A DNA stretch of 64,000 nucleotides, taken from assembly GCA_951799405.1 (NCBI GenBank), contig OX637344.1, positions 12,958,001 through 13,022,000 of the forward strand, given 5' to 3'. This DNA comes from Agapetus fuscipes. Taxonomy: Eukaryota > Arthropoda > Insecta > Trichoptera > Glossosomatidae. Of this stretch, positions 8,905 to 18,006 are shown one piece after another (the stretch's first letter is position 1; each line of letters opens with the position of its first letter). A program made the position numbers and the translations under genes. Under the pieces are notes generated by a model. That model ran no database searches and was not told the origin of the DNA. It worked only from the letters and a program-made list of their open reading frames with translations.

Positions 8905-11775
8905 TTAAGGGCAAAGTATGGCCGTCGTTAACTTTTTCAAAGTATTGGTCGATTGGTAAAAAATATCCAGTTCACTAAACTTTTCATTGAACAACCGCGA
9001 AGCTCTCAAGAGGAATGAGTTTCCGTATGAATTTGTTTTGTGAGACGGAATATAGAGCTGGATTTTGGTGTTTCTTGACGTCATCCTAGGCACTCGGATT
9101 CCCACTTCAGACAGGAGTTCGGAGCAAGACACGTTACCCCGGATGAGTTTGAATAGGAACATTAGGTCCAGAATACTCCGTCTCGCTTGGAGCGAAAACA
9201 AACCATAGTGTTGCAGCGCCGTATGATAATCGGCAAGCTCTCGATGGAGACCGTCTCGGTACAAGAGTGTCCTGATGAGGCGTTTTTGGATGGCCTCTAA
9301 TCTATTGACATAGATGATATATTGCGGGTTCCAAACTTGGCAAGCATATTCAAGTATTGGTCTTACGTAAACTTTATAAAGACATAATGCCACTGCAGTG
9401 TTTCGGAATGGCTTACAAGATCTCAAAACAAACCCAAGCAGTTTGTATGATCTTTTAATGATGCTATCTATGTGGTAATTGAATCTCAATTTATTGTCTA
9501 ATACAAGCCCCAGATCACGTACTTGATCGGCAGGTTCCACGAACTCCGATTGAATCTCGTATTCAAAGACTAATGGGTTCTTTTTCCTAGTGAACCTCAC
9601 GATGCAACATTTAGAAACATTTAAAGAAAGTTTATTTACGATACAATAGTCACCAAAGCGTTTCAAATCTCTTTGGATAGATACACAATCTCTCACGGAT
9701 GCCACCTCTGAAAAAATCTTCATATCGTCTGCATAAAGTAAGACGCTTGAATTGAGGAAGCAATGTCTTATATCGTTAATAAAAATTAAGAATAAAAGAG
9801 GACCCAGATGGCTACCCTGCGGCACACCCGAGACGACCCGTTCACGTTTGGAGGTGATTCCCCCAATCGTTACAGATATTGTTCTATCATACAGGTATGA
9901 TTTGAGCCACCGGAGTAGGTCACCGTGTATTCCTTGCCACTCCAGCTTGGCAATTAGGATATTGTGGCTAATCTTATCAAAACATTTGGAGTAATCAGTG
10001 TAGATCACATCAGCCTGAGATCCTGCGTCCATAATCTTTAGAATTTTTTCCGTAAACAGTACCAGATTTGATGCGGTGGACCTACCTGGTAAAAACCCAT
10101 GTTGATTTACATCAATTGCATTTTTCACCGCGGAGAAAATCTGATCATATGCTATTTTTTCGAGTAACTTCCCAAATATAGATAACTTAGATACAGGGCG
10201 ATAGTTTTCAACATTGTCTTTATTTCCAGATTTGTAAATTGGTACTATGTGCGCATATTTCCATTTACGTGGAAAAACACCCAGACTAAGTGATTTTTTA
10301 AATATTATTGCTAATGGCTTAATTAATTTATCACAACAGTTTTTTATGAAAATAACCGGCAAACCATCCGGACCACAACCTTTCCTCACGTCTAATGAGC
10401 GAATGCTTTCACATAACCTATCCTCATTGATGACTATGGACGAGATAGTGGAGCAATCATTAAATGAATCACCAGATTGACGTGCAACCGATAAACCATC
10501 ATCTTCCACGAAAACGGAGGAAAAGTATTTGAGGAACAAGTCAGATATCCCAGCAGCATCATTTTTTATTTCATTTTCATACTTCATTTCATTTGGAATA
10601 CAGCTTTCGCCTTTTTTTGATTTAATAAAGGAAAATAGTTTTTTGGGGTCATTTCTAATAGACGTCTCCATGTGGTTCAAATATTTACGCTTGCATATCT
10701 TTTCCTGTTGTTTGAATCTACTTCTTAGTAATGAAAATGTGGAGTAGTCCAACGGATTTCCGTAACGCCTAAACTTAGTATGGAACAATTGTTTTTCTTT
10801 TAAGATTTTCTTCAAAGCGTTGGAATACCAAGGAGGGTACTGCGTATTGGTGCTACATAATCGAGATTTCGGGACATATTCATCAATAATTTCATTTACC
10901 ACACGGTAGAAATTATCCACCATCTCATCAATATCATCCGAATCCAGAATTGAGTCCCAATCGACCATAGACAAAGAATTGTTAATTATTGTATAGTCGG
11001 CCTTTTTGTATACGTACACCATTCTCGGGGTACTCGTACGTAAGGAGCTTAGAATGCCACTATGATGCGTCACCCGCATACATAGAGACTTGTGATGACG
11101 ATCCTCGGGCACGAGTGGAGACAAAGGGGTGTCAACCGTCACATTCTTGTTGCATAAAACTAGGTCTAAAATTCTGCCATTAACATTTGGAAGCCCGTTA
11201 AACTGTCTAAGGTCAGAAAATGACATAAAATCTTGTACAATGAAGGTAGATGGGTCACTATAAGGTGTAAACTCGTCATCAGGAGTATTACCCTCAGGAA
11301 GAGGGAATATATTTGTGCTCAGGTTAAAGTCTCCAGCGATGAAGAATGTGTCAATAACATTTTCAGTAAAGATTTCACAAGCTTTATCTATATGCTGACG
11401 CAGGCTTAGGTTGTGTGTCGGCCCTGGAGGAATGTAAACACAACCGATGTGTAAGTCGGGATTCGCATTACCGGTGGAAATGGTTACCCAGAGATCCTCC
11501 GACAGCGAATGCCACTCTGGACGTGCTCGAGACTTAATGTTTTTATTGACACATATTAACACTCCCCCACCTTTCGATTGAAGAGTTCGATCATAGTCCC
11601 TATCCCTTCTATAAACATTGTAATTAGAGGGAATAAGTTCAGCATCGTAGATGCCGTCCGTAAGGAATGTTTCCGTCAGTAATATTATGTCGTAATCATC
11701 GCTTAATATGTTGGTTAGCAGCGTGTGAGTTTTAGATCTCAAGCCATTAACATTCTGATAGTATACTGAATACAT
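8905..11775 (-). CDS. LINE ORF2: endonuclease-reverse transcriptase, intact
   Basis: 956 residues, uninterrupted. Family role: nicks target DNA and primes reverse transcription of the element's own RNA. Seen: an N-terminal APE-type endonuclease with QNVNGLRSK (7-15), TET (34-36), GDFNL (148-152) and RILDLVLCN (201-209). In place of the usual SDH it has EDRHH (224-228). The reverse transcriptase has NYRPVS (524-529), motif A YTDYSKCFD (592-600), GVPQGSHLGP (650-659) and YADD (681-684). It then has a C-terminal thumb-like region and a Cys-poor tail. The start used is the first ATG, directly at the endonuclease fold. The length is normal for Jockey/CR1-type ORF2. With its poly(A) tail and open frame, this copy could be young or still a source of enzyme. 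The altered SDH position may lower nicking activity; that is inferred. Confidence 0.92.
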   Translation of the reverse strand: MYSVYYQNVNGLRSKTHTLLTNILSDDYDIILLTETFLTDGIYDAELIPSNYNVYRRDRDYDRTLQSKGGGVLICVNKNIKSRARPEWHSLSEDLWVTISTGNANPDLHIGCVYIPPGPTHNLSLRQHIDKACEIFTENVIDTFFIAGDFNLSTNIFPLPEGNTPDDEFTPYSDPSTFIVQDFMSFSDLRQFNGLPNVNGRILDLVLCNKNVTVDTPLSPLVPEDRHHKSLCMRVTHHSGILSSLRTSTPRMVYVYKKADYTIINNSLSMVDWDSILDSDDIDEMVDNFYRVVNEIIDEYVPKSRLCSTNTQYPPWYSNALKKILKEKQLFHTKFRRYGNPLDYSTFSLLRSRFKQQEKICKRKYLNHMETSIRNDPKKLFSFIKSKKGESCIPNEMKYENEIKNDAAGISDLFLKYFSSVFVEDDGLSVARQSGDSFNDCSTISSIVINEDRLCESIRSLDVRKGCGPDGLPVIFIKNCCDKLIKPLAIIFKKSLSLGVFPRKWKYAHIVPIYKSGNKDNVENYRPVSKLSIFGKLLEKIAYDQIFSAVKNAIDVNQHGFLPGRSTASNLVLFTEKILKIMDAGSQADVIYTDYSKCFDKISHNILIAKLEWQGIHGDLLRWLKSYLYDRTISVTIGGITSKRERVVSGVPQGSHLGPLLFLIFINDIRHCFLNSSVLLYADDMKIFSEVASVRDCVSIQRDLKRFGDYCIVNKLSLNVSKCCIVRFTRKKNPLVFEYEIQSEFVEPADQVRDLGLVLDNKLRFNYHIDSIIKRSYKLLGFVLRSCKPFRNTAVALCLYKVYVRPILEYACQVWNPQYIIYVNRLEAIQKRLIRTLLYRDGLHRELADYHTALQHYGLFSLQARRSILDLMFLFKLIRGNVSCSELLSEVGIRVPRMTSRNTKIQLYIPSHKTNSYGNSFLLRASRLFNEKFSELDIFYQSTNTLKKLTTAILCP

Positions 11776-12004
11776 CGATATGTGAAATTATAGATAATTC
11801 GTAATTATAATTATATAAAACTGTGTGGTTAAAACTTGGTAATTGTGAATTAATTTGAGTAAGAAATATATAGATAATTAGGTTAGTGCACCGAGCACGT
11901 ATTACCGAATAAAGTGTTATAATATACGAAGTGTGAGTGAGACCCATCAAAATTACAAGACATAGCATACTTGAAGTAAAACAAATGTAAAAGTGAATAA
12001 ACAG

Positions 12005-12265
12005 GAAGTGTAAAACATTAGATATAAAAGTAAAAATAGTGTAAAACAATAAAATAGTAGTGTAGAACAATAAAACAGTAGTATAAAACAATAAAGTTGT
12101 GGCGTAAAACAATATAATAGTGTGAAACCATAAAATAGAAGTGTAACACAATAAAACAGTAGTGAAAAACAATAAAATAGTAGTGTAAATAAAATAGTAG
12201 TGTAAAACAATGAAATAGTGTAAAACAATAAAATAACCGTGTAAAACCATAAACTAGTGCAAAGA
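12005..12265. repeat. 21-bp minisatellite between the LINE ORFs
   Basis: Roughly 11-12 degenerate copies of a 21-bp unit, AATAAAATAGTAGTGTAAAAC, with 18-20 bp variants. Because 21 is a multiple of three, one minus-strand frame stays open through it with a seven-residue FYTT-type period. That frame (11747-12250) overlaps the ORF2 start by 29 bp. Confidence 0.85.
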
Positions 12266-12984
12266 TGGTAGTGCAAAAAAGACAGTAGATAAAAATGTAA
12301 CAGTAGCATAAGACAGTAAAGCGTTAGTGCAACAATTATAATCATTCGAAAATACAAAACAAATGACGAAGGGAACATCCAGTAAATATATAAGGGAAAC
12401 AAAAGTAAATAAAGGTGCTTAAAAAAAAAGTGAAGATGTTAAAGTACATAAACGTAATCTATAAATTACTAAAATAAATATAATTGGCTTGAGAGACTTA
12501 TCTTTTATATTTTTTTTTATTTTTAGATTTAATAGAATAATGGTAGTGGAATAATGGATAATATCATAATCCTCTTGAATGATATTAAACTTTATTATTT
12601 TTTTATTTATTTTGTGATTAAGATACCTAGATATTAATAAATAAATGCGGCTTAGTCGATGGTCACTTTTTGTTGATTTACGCTGAGGTTGGTTGGCCTT
12701 AAAAATTAGCATGTTGACATTATTAATTATTATTGATTTACACGCCTTTGCAAGACTTCCTTGCCCTCCACTCATTGAGCTGCAAAATCGCAAAACTAAG
12801 TGAAGATTAGAACAAATAAACATAAGGAACAAAACCATTGCAAAAGTGCAAGCATTAATTGACGAAAGGACCAACAAGCAAACATTTAAAAAGCGGAACA
12901 AGATTGCAAAAACATTCGACCATTGTGCATAAATGATGGTGATATTCTCATTTGAAATTAAAAGCCCAAACGTCAGTGCAGTGA

Positions 12985-13707
12985 TTATAATATTTTCTTT
13001 AAGTCCTCTTCTCTTGATATCCGGATTGGCGGTGAAGTGGGGTTCTTCCTGACGAATAAACGACAGTCTCTTGACCAGACAAACTGAAATCCCGCACTCA
13101 GGCACTTTGCCTTTGCGGCGCGCAGCAGAGACTTGCTGGTACTTGTCAGATGGTCATTCAAATACACTGCCGTTTTGCCGGCGTATCCCACCTTGTCCGC
13201 AGTGATACCCTTTGCGCGCCTCACCGCTGCCAAGAGCGCGTCCTTCTTGGACTGCTCCTTGAGCTGCAAAATTATGGCTCGGGGCCGCTTGGCAGCCTCG
13301 CGAGACGTGTGCGCAGCTCGGGAGGCGAAGGTGATGTCAGCAGGAGTCAGGGAGACTCCAAGAGCCACCGCTATGGCCAGCGCCACTTCTTGTGGCTCCT
13401 TCCTTGGGCTTTCAGGCACTCCTGAAATCTCAAGGTTATTTTTTCTCTTTTCCTGTTCATTTTTTTCCTGGTTGAGTTCGAGTGCTATAAGTCTGCACTC
13501 GAAGCCTTCCACTTTGTTACCTATCTCCACAATTCGGCCCCCATACTCCCCAACCTTTTGGGCCAAGTCGTCCACCCTCTCATCTTGGTACGTTACTGCT
13601 TTTTTCAGTTCAGCAATGTCCTTGTTAAGGGCCTCGATTACGCCTTTCAGAGGCCGCAATTCTCTCAACTCTACCTTGATGAGCCGCAGCTCCTCCACCA
13701 GGTCCAC
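12985..13707 (-). CDS. LINE ORF1: coiled-coil RNA-binding protein with FP-like C-terminus
   Basis: 240 codons counted from a GTG at 13707; no ATG opens this frame there. Residues 1-80 are a long Leu/Glu/Lys-rich coiled coil. They are followed by RKNNLEISGVPE, the motif seen at the RRM-like core of many L1/Jockey-type ORF1 proteins. The C-terminal part, containing AKRPRAIILQLK and AVYLNDHLT, resembles the FP C-terminal domain found in many insect LINE ORF1 proteins. An in-frame ATG lies 60 bp upstream (13767-13765), but a TAA at 13713-13711 separates it from the rest. The true start was therefore probably that ATG, and this copy carries a nonsense change near its N-terminus. Expected role: coating element RNA to form the retrotransposition particle. 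Confidence 0.8.
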   Translation of the reverse strand: MDLVEELRLIKVELRELRPLKGVIEALNKDIAELKKAVTYQDERVDDLAQKVGEYGGRIVEIGNKVEGFECRLIALELNQEKNEQEKRKNNLEISGVPESPRKEPQEVALAIAVALGVSLTPADITFASRAAHTSREAAKRPRAIILQLKEQSKKDALLAAVRRAKGITADKVGYAGKTAVYLNDHLTSTSKSLLRAAKAKCLSAGFQFVWSRDCRLFVRKNPTSPPIRISREEDLKKIL

Positions 13708-14335
13708 TGGTTACGACACTGTGATCGGGGTGGTGGTCACCGCCTTCCTGCGCCTTCCACCTTCCATCGATGTTTATATCTCGAGAAATCGGTCCAAAAC
13801 CAAGGTAATCAAACAAAAATAGTGCAGTTATAAATTATAATCACTTGTACGCCCTCTGTGTTTCAAACGATAGTCAAAATCGGTAGAACTTTTTCTTTGT
13901 GAACTATTGACTTTTTGTGTGACAATGATTGTCTACCTCTCAAAATATTTAACTGCACAAAAACATGTTATTATTAGTTTCACACAAGATTTATCATGCT
14001 CTGCACTGTTTTACACGTAGCTTAATGATTTGTGATATATTTAAGAGTTGTAGATGTAGTTATAAGGGAAAAATACGTTAAAAAGATGGCACGTCAAAAA
14101 ATATGAACAATCAACTTCTTCGTCTTTTATATCCGACCCGACCGACTTCATGGAAAAAAATGACCAGGCGGTCACGGGTAGACATATTTTACAGCTTTGT
14201 ATCTACCAATACGACTGCTCGTCTTTGCAACCATCTTAAATTTTACATTCAAAGAAATAATACTACAGAAATTGACTTTGAAGAGTTGCTTTCTAGGATG
14301 TTTCTCCGTGGTCCATCAAAGAGCTCGGCTTACAG

Positions 14336-14369
14336 ACGTTTCGCCCATATCTGCCATGGGCTTCTTCAG
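14336..14369 (-). repeat. Hammerhead-like core motif (CTGAAGA-stem-GAAACGT)
   Basis: On the minus strand: CTGAAGA, one A, GCCCAT, a 7-base loop, ATGGGC, then GAAACGT. The six-base stem is perfect. The surrounding 14.1-14.5 kb is otherwise non-coding and may be the remnant of a Penelope-like retroelement. Identification rests on this motif only. Confidence 0.5.
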
Positions 14370-14669
14370 AATGATGTTGATACACTGTTGGTTAAAGCTC
14401 CAGCTCTGATGGACTACAGCAAAGGATTGCAAAAAGAAACCCTCCTGTTACAAATAATAACCACTTTCCTTATTTATCTATCAACATCTCCTCCCTTTCC
14501 TATCCGATCCCCAATGACCCAACGTGTCTAAATGTGTGTTCCGAGTAGACAAATATTTTTGTTGCCAGTGACCACCATTCACTTGAGGCAACTCCACCAT
14601 TTCCCTCTTAGCATGTCCACAGCTGGACATACGCCTCGCCACCTTCCCTGCACCGTGTTTTAACGTCCA

Positions 14670-14828
14670 TTTCACACAGCACGAATTCTGTCTGGTTTGT
14701 CTATGGTTTCGGATGAAATCACCAGACAAACCGTGTGAAAGCTTTCGTAATTCTCACACACTACATAGACTTCCGATTGCACCGGATAGAAAAAAACACA
14801 AACAAACCGGACAGAATTCGTTTAGTGC
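14670..14828. mobile_element. ~155-bp MITE with CACNAAACGAATTCTG-type ends
   Basis: The left end, CACAGCACGAATTCTGTC, and the right end, GGACAGAATTCGTTTAGTG, are imperfect inverted repeats that continue into GGTTTGT / ACAAACC. A relative with the same terminus lies at 15779-15905. Confidence 0.7.
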
Positions 14829-15395
14829 AACAAGGCGTTTGAATCCAGAAGGCAGCTTGCGACTAATCAATGCAGTCGGAATATTTCGATTTCCTTAAAC
14901 AGGATGACAGGTCTAGGTGACTATGGCAACGAAAAACAAAGTATTGGTTGGCATCTCGTCGGTGTGACACCACATTTTTTTCGCGACTTAGTTGTTGTAT
15001 TTTAAACTGTCCCAGTCTGTTGCGGGCGTGACCGTTGGTGTGGTCAGCTAGCAATATTGTTAGCCGAGTCTCACACATGCCAGAGTCGTGACAACTCCCA
15101 GGTAGGCAGACCATCAATCAGCTTGCGCGGAAGTTTCCGCGCTCCTGGCACTTCTCCACCGGATTACGCACACCAACTTTTACGTTTTGTCCAACATTTT
15201 TGTGACAAATCGCTACGCACATAAGTTGGTCGAGGCATTGTTGTCGATCAATGGGCCGCGACCGAAGCTTGGCATAGGACGCACGACCCAGTATAGTGGC
15301 ACTCAATATGCGTCAATCTGGGCAGAAAGGCGCGTACATATGCACACGGATGGGTTCCACGACAAATGACAATATTATATGATATTGAATACATT

Positions 15396-15465
15396 TTTTC
15401 GGTAGACATTTTGTCGTTGGACATTCTGTCAATGGGCATTTTGTCGTGACACGACACGGATGTTA
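15396..15465 (+). repeat. Short iteron block, TGGACATTTTGTCGN units
   Basis: About four degenerate 14-15 bp units built on GACATTTTGTC, ending GTCGTGACACGACAC. A longer block of the same units lies at 19231-19350, also ending GTCATGACAC. Function unknown. Confidence 0.7.
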
Positions 15466-15778
15466 GTGAATTTAGATGGCAGCTCAAGGATGGCGCTGTT
15501 TTGACCTTAGGGCCTTCGAAATAATAAAATCAATGGGTTTTATTTTGTTTTTCTTCAACAAAATACTTATTAAATTTTCACAATTCAGCTGACATCATAT
15601 TGAACTATCAAATGTGACGTTTTACAAGATGGCGATGTAAGTTCCGATCTTCACGTTCAGTTTGATGTGCGTCGATCCGTAAACATTTGTCTTCTACATT
15701 ATGACCAAACAGTCTGACGCAATAGTACCAGCGTATATTTGAGAAAAAAAGACCCGGTTCGATTCCTGACAGTCATTA

Positions 15779-15905
15779 CACACTAAACGCATTCTGCCCG
15801 GTTTGTCAATAGTTTTTTTCTATCCAACAACGGGTCGGAAGTCAGTAACGTATGGAGATGTATGAAAGCTATCACACGGTTTGTCCGATAATTTCATCGC
15901 TCAAC
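15779..15905. mobile_element. MITE copy related to 14670-14828
   Basis: Begins CACTAAACGCATTCTG CCCGG and retains an inverted ACGGTTTGTCCG block on the right. The right terminus is degraded. Confidence 0.55.
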
Positions 15906-16013
15906 ATAAAATATATGGATGGAGTATCTGAGCCTTATTGTGCCCAAAAAAGAGTGCGTCCTAGGGCGCACGCTTCATACAAGCGAGGTCTTGTTATAAT
16001 CAGTTTCCAGGCA

Positions 16014-16267
16014 ATCTAATCTAATCTAATCTAAGTTGCAAGATATGTTACATTGGAGATTCACATTACATGCATTCTCACAACCAGACACGTACAAGTT
16101 CGCGCTTGCACATGCCTCATGTGAACCTACAACATAAAAACCAAATCTCAAATGGACATACACCCTGCAACTCTTGCCGTCCTTCCCTGAGACAGGGGTG
16201 ACATTGGCAAAGTGAACCATTTTTACAGCATGGGTGGTCAGCCGCATACCAACCTATAAGTCAAGGA
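16014..16267 (-). repeat. Family D repeat with (TCTAA)n end
   Basis: The best-preserved tail of the family: four TCTAA repeats directly before GTTGCAAGATAT. The rest runs to CCAACCTATAAGTCAAGG. Nearly the same sequence recurs at 61034-61289. Confidence 0.85.
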
Positions 16268-16365
16268 ACACACACACACGACAAATTACATTTTATACAT
16301 CACTAAATAATAATATCCAAATACAAAATATCCATTTACAAATAAAAACAAATTCCAATTTAATA

Positions 16366-16565
16366 NNNNNNNNNNNNNNNNNNNNNNNNNNNNNNNNNNN
16401 NNNNNNNNNNNNNNNNNNNNNNNNNNNNNNNNNNNNNNNNNNNNNNNNNNNNNNNNNNNNNNNNNNNNNNNNNNNNNNNNNNNNNNNNNNNNNNNNNNNN
16501 NNNNNNNNNNNNNNNNNNNNNNNNNNNNNNNNNNNNNNNNNNNNNNNNNNNNNNNNNNNNNNNNN
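16366..16565. other. Assembly gap (200 N)
   Basis: Exactly 200 unknown bases. A same-orientation family D copy ends 98 bp before the gap, and another is cut by its right edge, so the join probably failed in repeats and the real length is unknown. Confidence 0.99.
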
Positions 16566-16811
16566 TAAATCTAAGCTGCAAAGATATGTATCATTTGAGA
16601 TTCATATTAAATGCATTCCCACAAGCAGACATGCATAATTTCGCGCTTACACATGCTGCATGTGGACCTACAATATAAAAACCCCAATCTCAAATGAACA
16701 TAAGCCCTGCAACTCTTGCCGACCTTCCCTGAAGCAGGGGTGACATTGGCAAAGTGAACCATTTTTTACAGTATGGGTGGTCAGCCGCATACCAACCTAT
16801 CAGTCAAGGAG
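16566..16811 (-). repeat. Family D repeat, tail lost in gap
   Basis: Starts inside the tail at the gap edge (TAAATCTAAGCTGCAAAG) and runs to CCAACCTATCAGTCAAGG. Confidence 0.85.
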
Positions 16812-16921
16812 TACAAGCAATTAATACAATAAAATATATAAAACAAATAAATTCTAAGCAATTAAACAGTAAAAAATTAAAAAACTACAACACATATTTT
16901 TTAAATTTAAAAGCCTCAGCT

Positions 16922-17284
16922 TTAACCGCCAGCATTACAGATCAACCGCCATTTCTTTCGATCCTTGCATACTTCTTTCATTTCATCCAGAGCCATAACC
17001 TTTTTCATACAAGCTCTCCTTTTATTATGACTCTGGATATCCCATTCATTCGCTATTTCGAAAATTTGGTCCATCCATACCTTTCTCGGTCTTCCTCTTC
17101 CACGACATCCATCAATTCTCGCAGCATATACTTTCTTCGTCAGTCTTTCCTCATTCATTCTCTCCAAATGTCCAAACCATTTAAGCATACTTCTTTTAAT
17201 CTTTACTTTCACACTTTCTCTCACACCACATTCCTCTCTAACAAAATCATTCCTTACCCTATCACTCCGTCTTTTCCCAATCAT
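16922..17284 (-). pseudogene. RTE-type LINE reverse transcriptase C-terminal fragment
   Basis: 120 codons open on the minus strand, containing LKWFGHLERMNEERLTKKVY, then GRGRPRKVWMDQ and a terminal CKDRKKWR. This is the characteristic end of insect RTE-type endonuclease/reverse transcriptase proteins. The catalytic domains are absent, so it is a fragment only. Similar fragments lie at 24636, 33483, 34857, 46881 and 50397. Confidence 0.8.
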
Positions 17285-17302
17285 ACTTCTTAAGACTCAC
17301 TA

Positions 17303-17431
17303 TACAAAATCCCCATACTTAAATGAAAATAAGCCCGGCACTCTTGCCAAACTTCCCTGAAACAGGGGTGACATTGGCAAAGCTTTTTACAGTACAGGTG
17401 GTCAGCCTCATACCAACCTATAAGTCAAGGA
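17303..17431 (-). repeat. Family D repeat, partial
   Basis: Retains only the half from ATAAGCCCGGCACTCTTGCC to CCAACCTATAAGTCAAGG. Confidence 0.7.
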
Positions 17432-18006
17432 ATCAACAGCTGATACATTTTATATGAAACAACAATCAGCTGTTCAGGTCCTGCCATGTTTAATTCCATC
17501 CTATCTTCAAATACGTAGGTAAGATCTACCGACGGTCATCCAACCCATGTCATACGTCTTTCTCAAAACAAAGCGGAAACAAAATATTGTTTCACATACC
17601 AATTAACAGCATCTTTGGTCTTGAAAGTAATTCAAACAAAAACAATATATATTTAGTACATCATTAGTTTAATTTGAATGAATAGTACAGCAAGTAATAC
17701 AAAAACTATTAATAGTATTATTGTGTGCCTTAGAGTAAATATAAAATGAAAAGGTGATGAGAATCTTTTACTTTAAAATGCATAATGAATTGGGGTGATA
17801 CAATTAAAAAAGCACTGTGTATTTAGTTATTTTAGTGTAAAAATAATTATCAGGGTACATTGTTTCAACAATAGTTTTGTAACTTTAAACTAAACAATCA
17901 AACTACCTGTAAAGTTGTCATAAGTAGCTAAGCCATTGCTGAACCAATACCCTCTTAGACTGGGATAAATCCTAAAGCAAAGCTATCACATGAAATGGGA
18001 GAGATC

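Larger units (their letters stand above)
8337..13830 (-). mobile_element. Jockey/CR1-like non-LTR retrotransposon (LINE 1), near full length
   Basis: A minus-strand element with ORF1 (12985-13707), a long inter-ORF region and ORF2 (8905-11775). The 3' end is an 11-base poly(A), seen as T at 8337-8347, with AATAAA complementary to 8354-8359. The 3' UTR is AT-rich and holds a roughly 90-bp tandem duplication (about 8440-8530 and 8531-8620). The 5' boundary near 13.8 kb is not defined, and no target duplication could be found. Confidence 0.8.

Noticed and set aside
11953..12402. Membrane protein suggested by Phe/Leu/Tyr-rich minus-strand frames
   Set aside because: The composition comes from the AT-rich 21-bp minisatellite.
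14103..14531. 142-codon open frame
   Set aside because: No recognisable domain. It contains the reverse complement of the hammerhead-like motif, so it lies in repeat sequence.
15118..15487. Overlapping short frames on both strands
   Set aside because: Short, overlapping, no domain, and they run into the iteron block.
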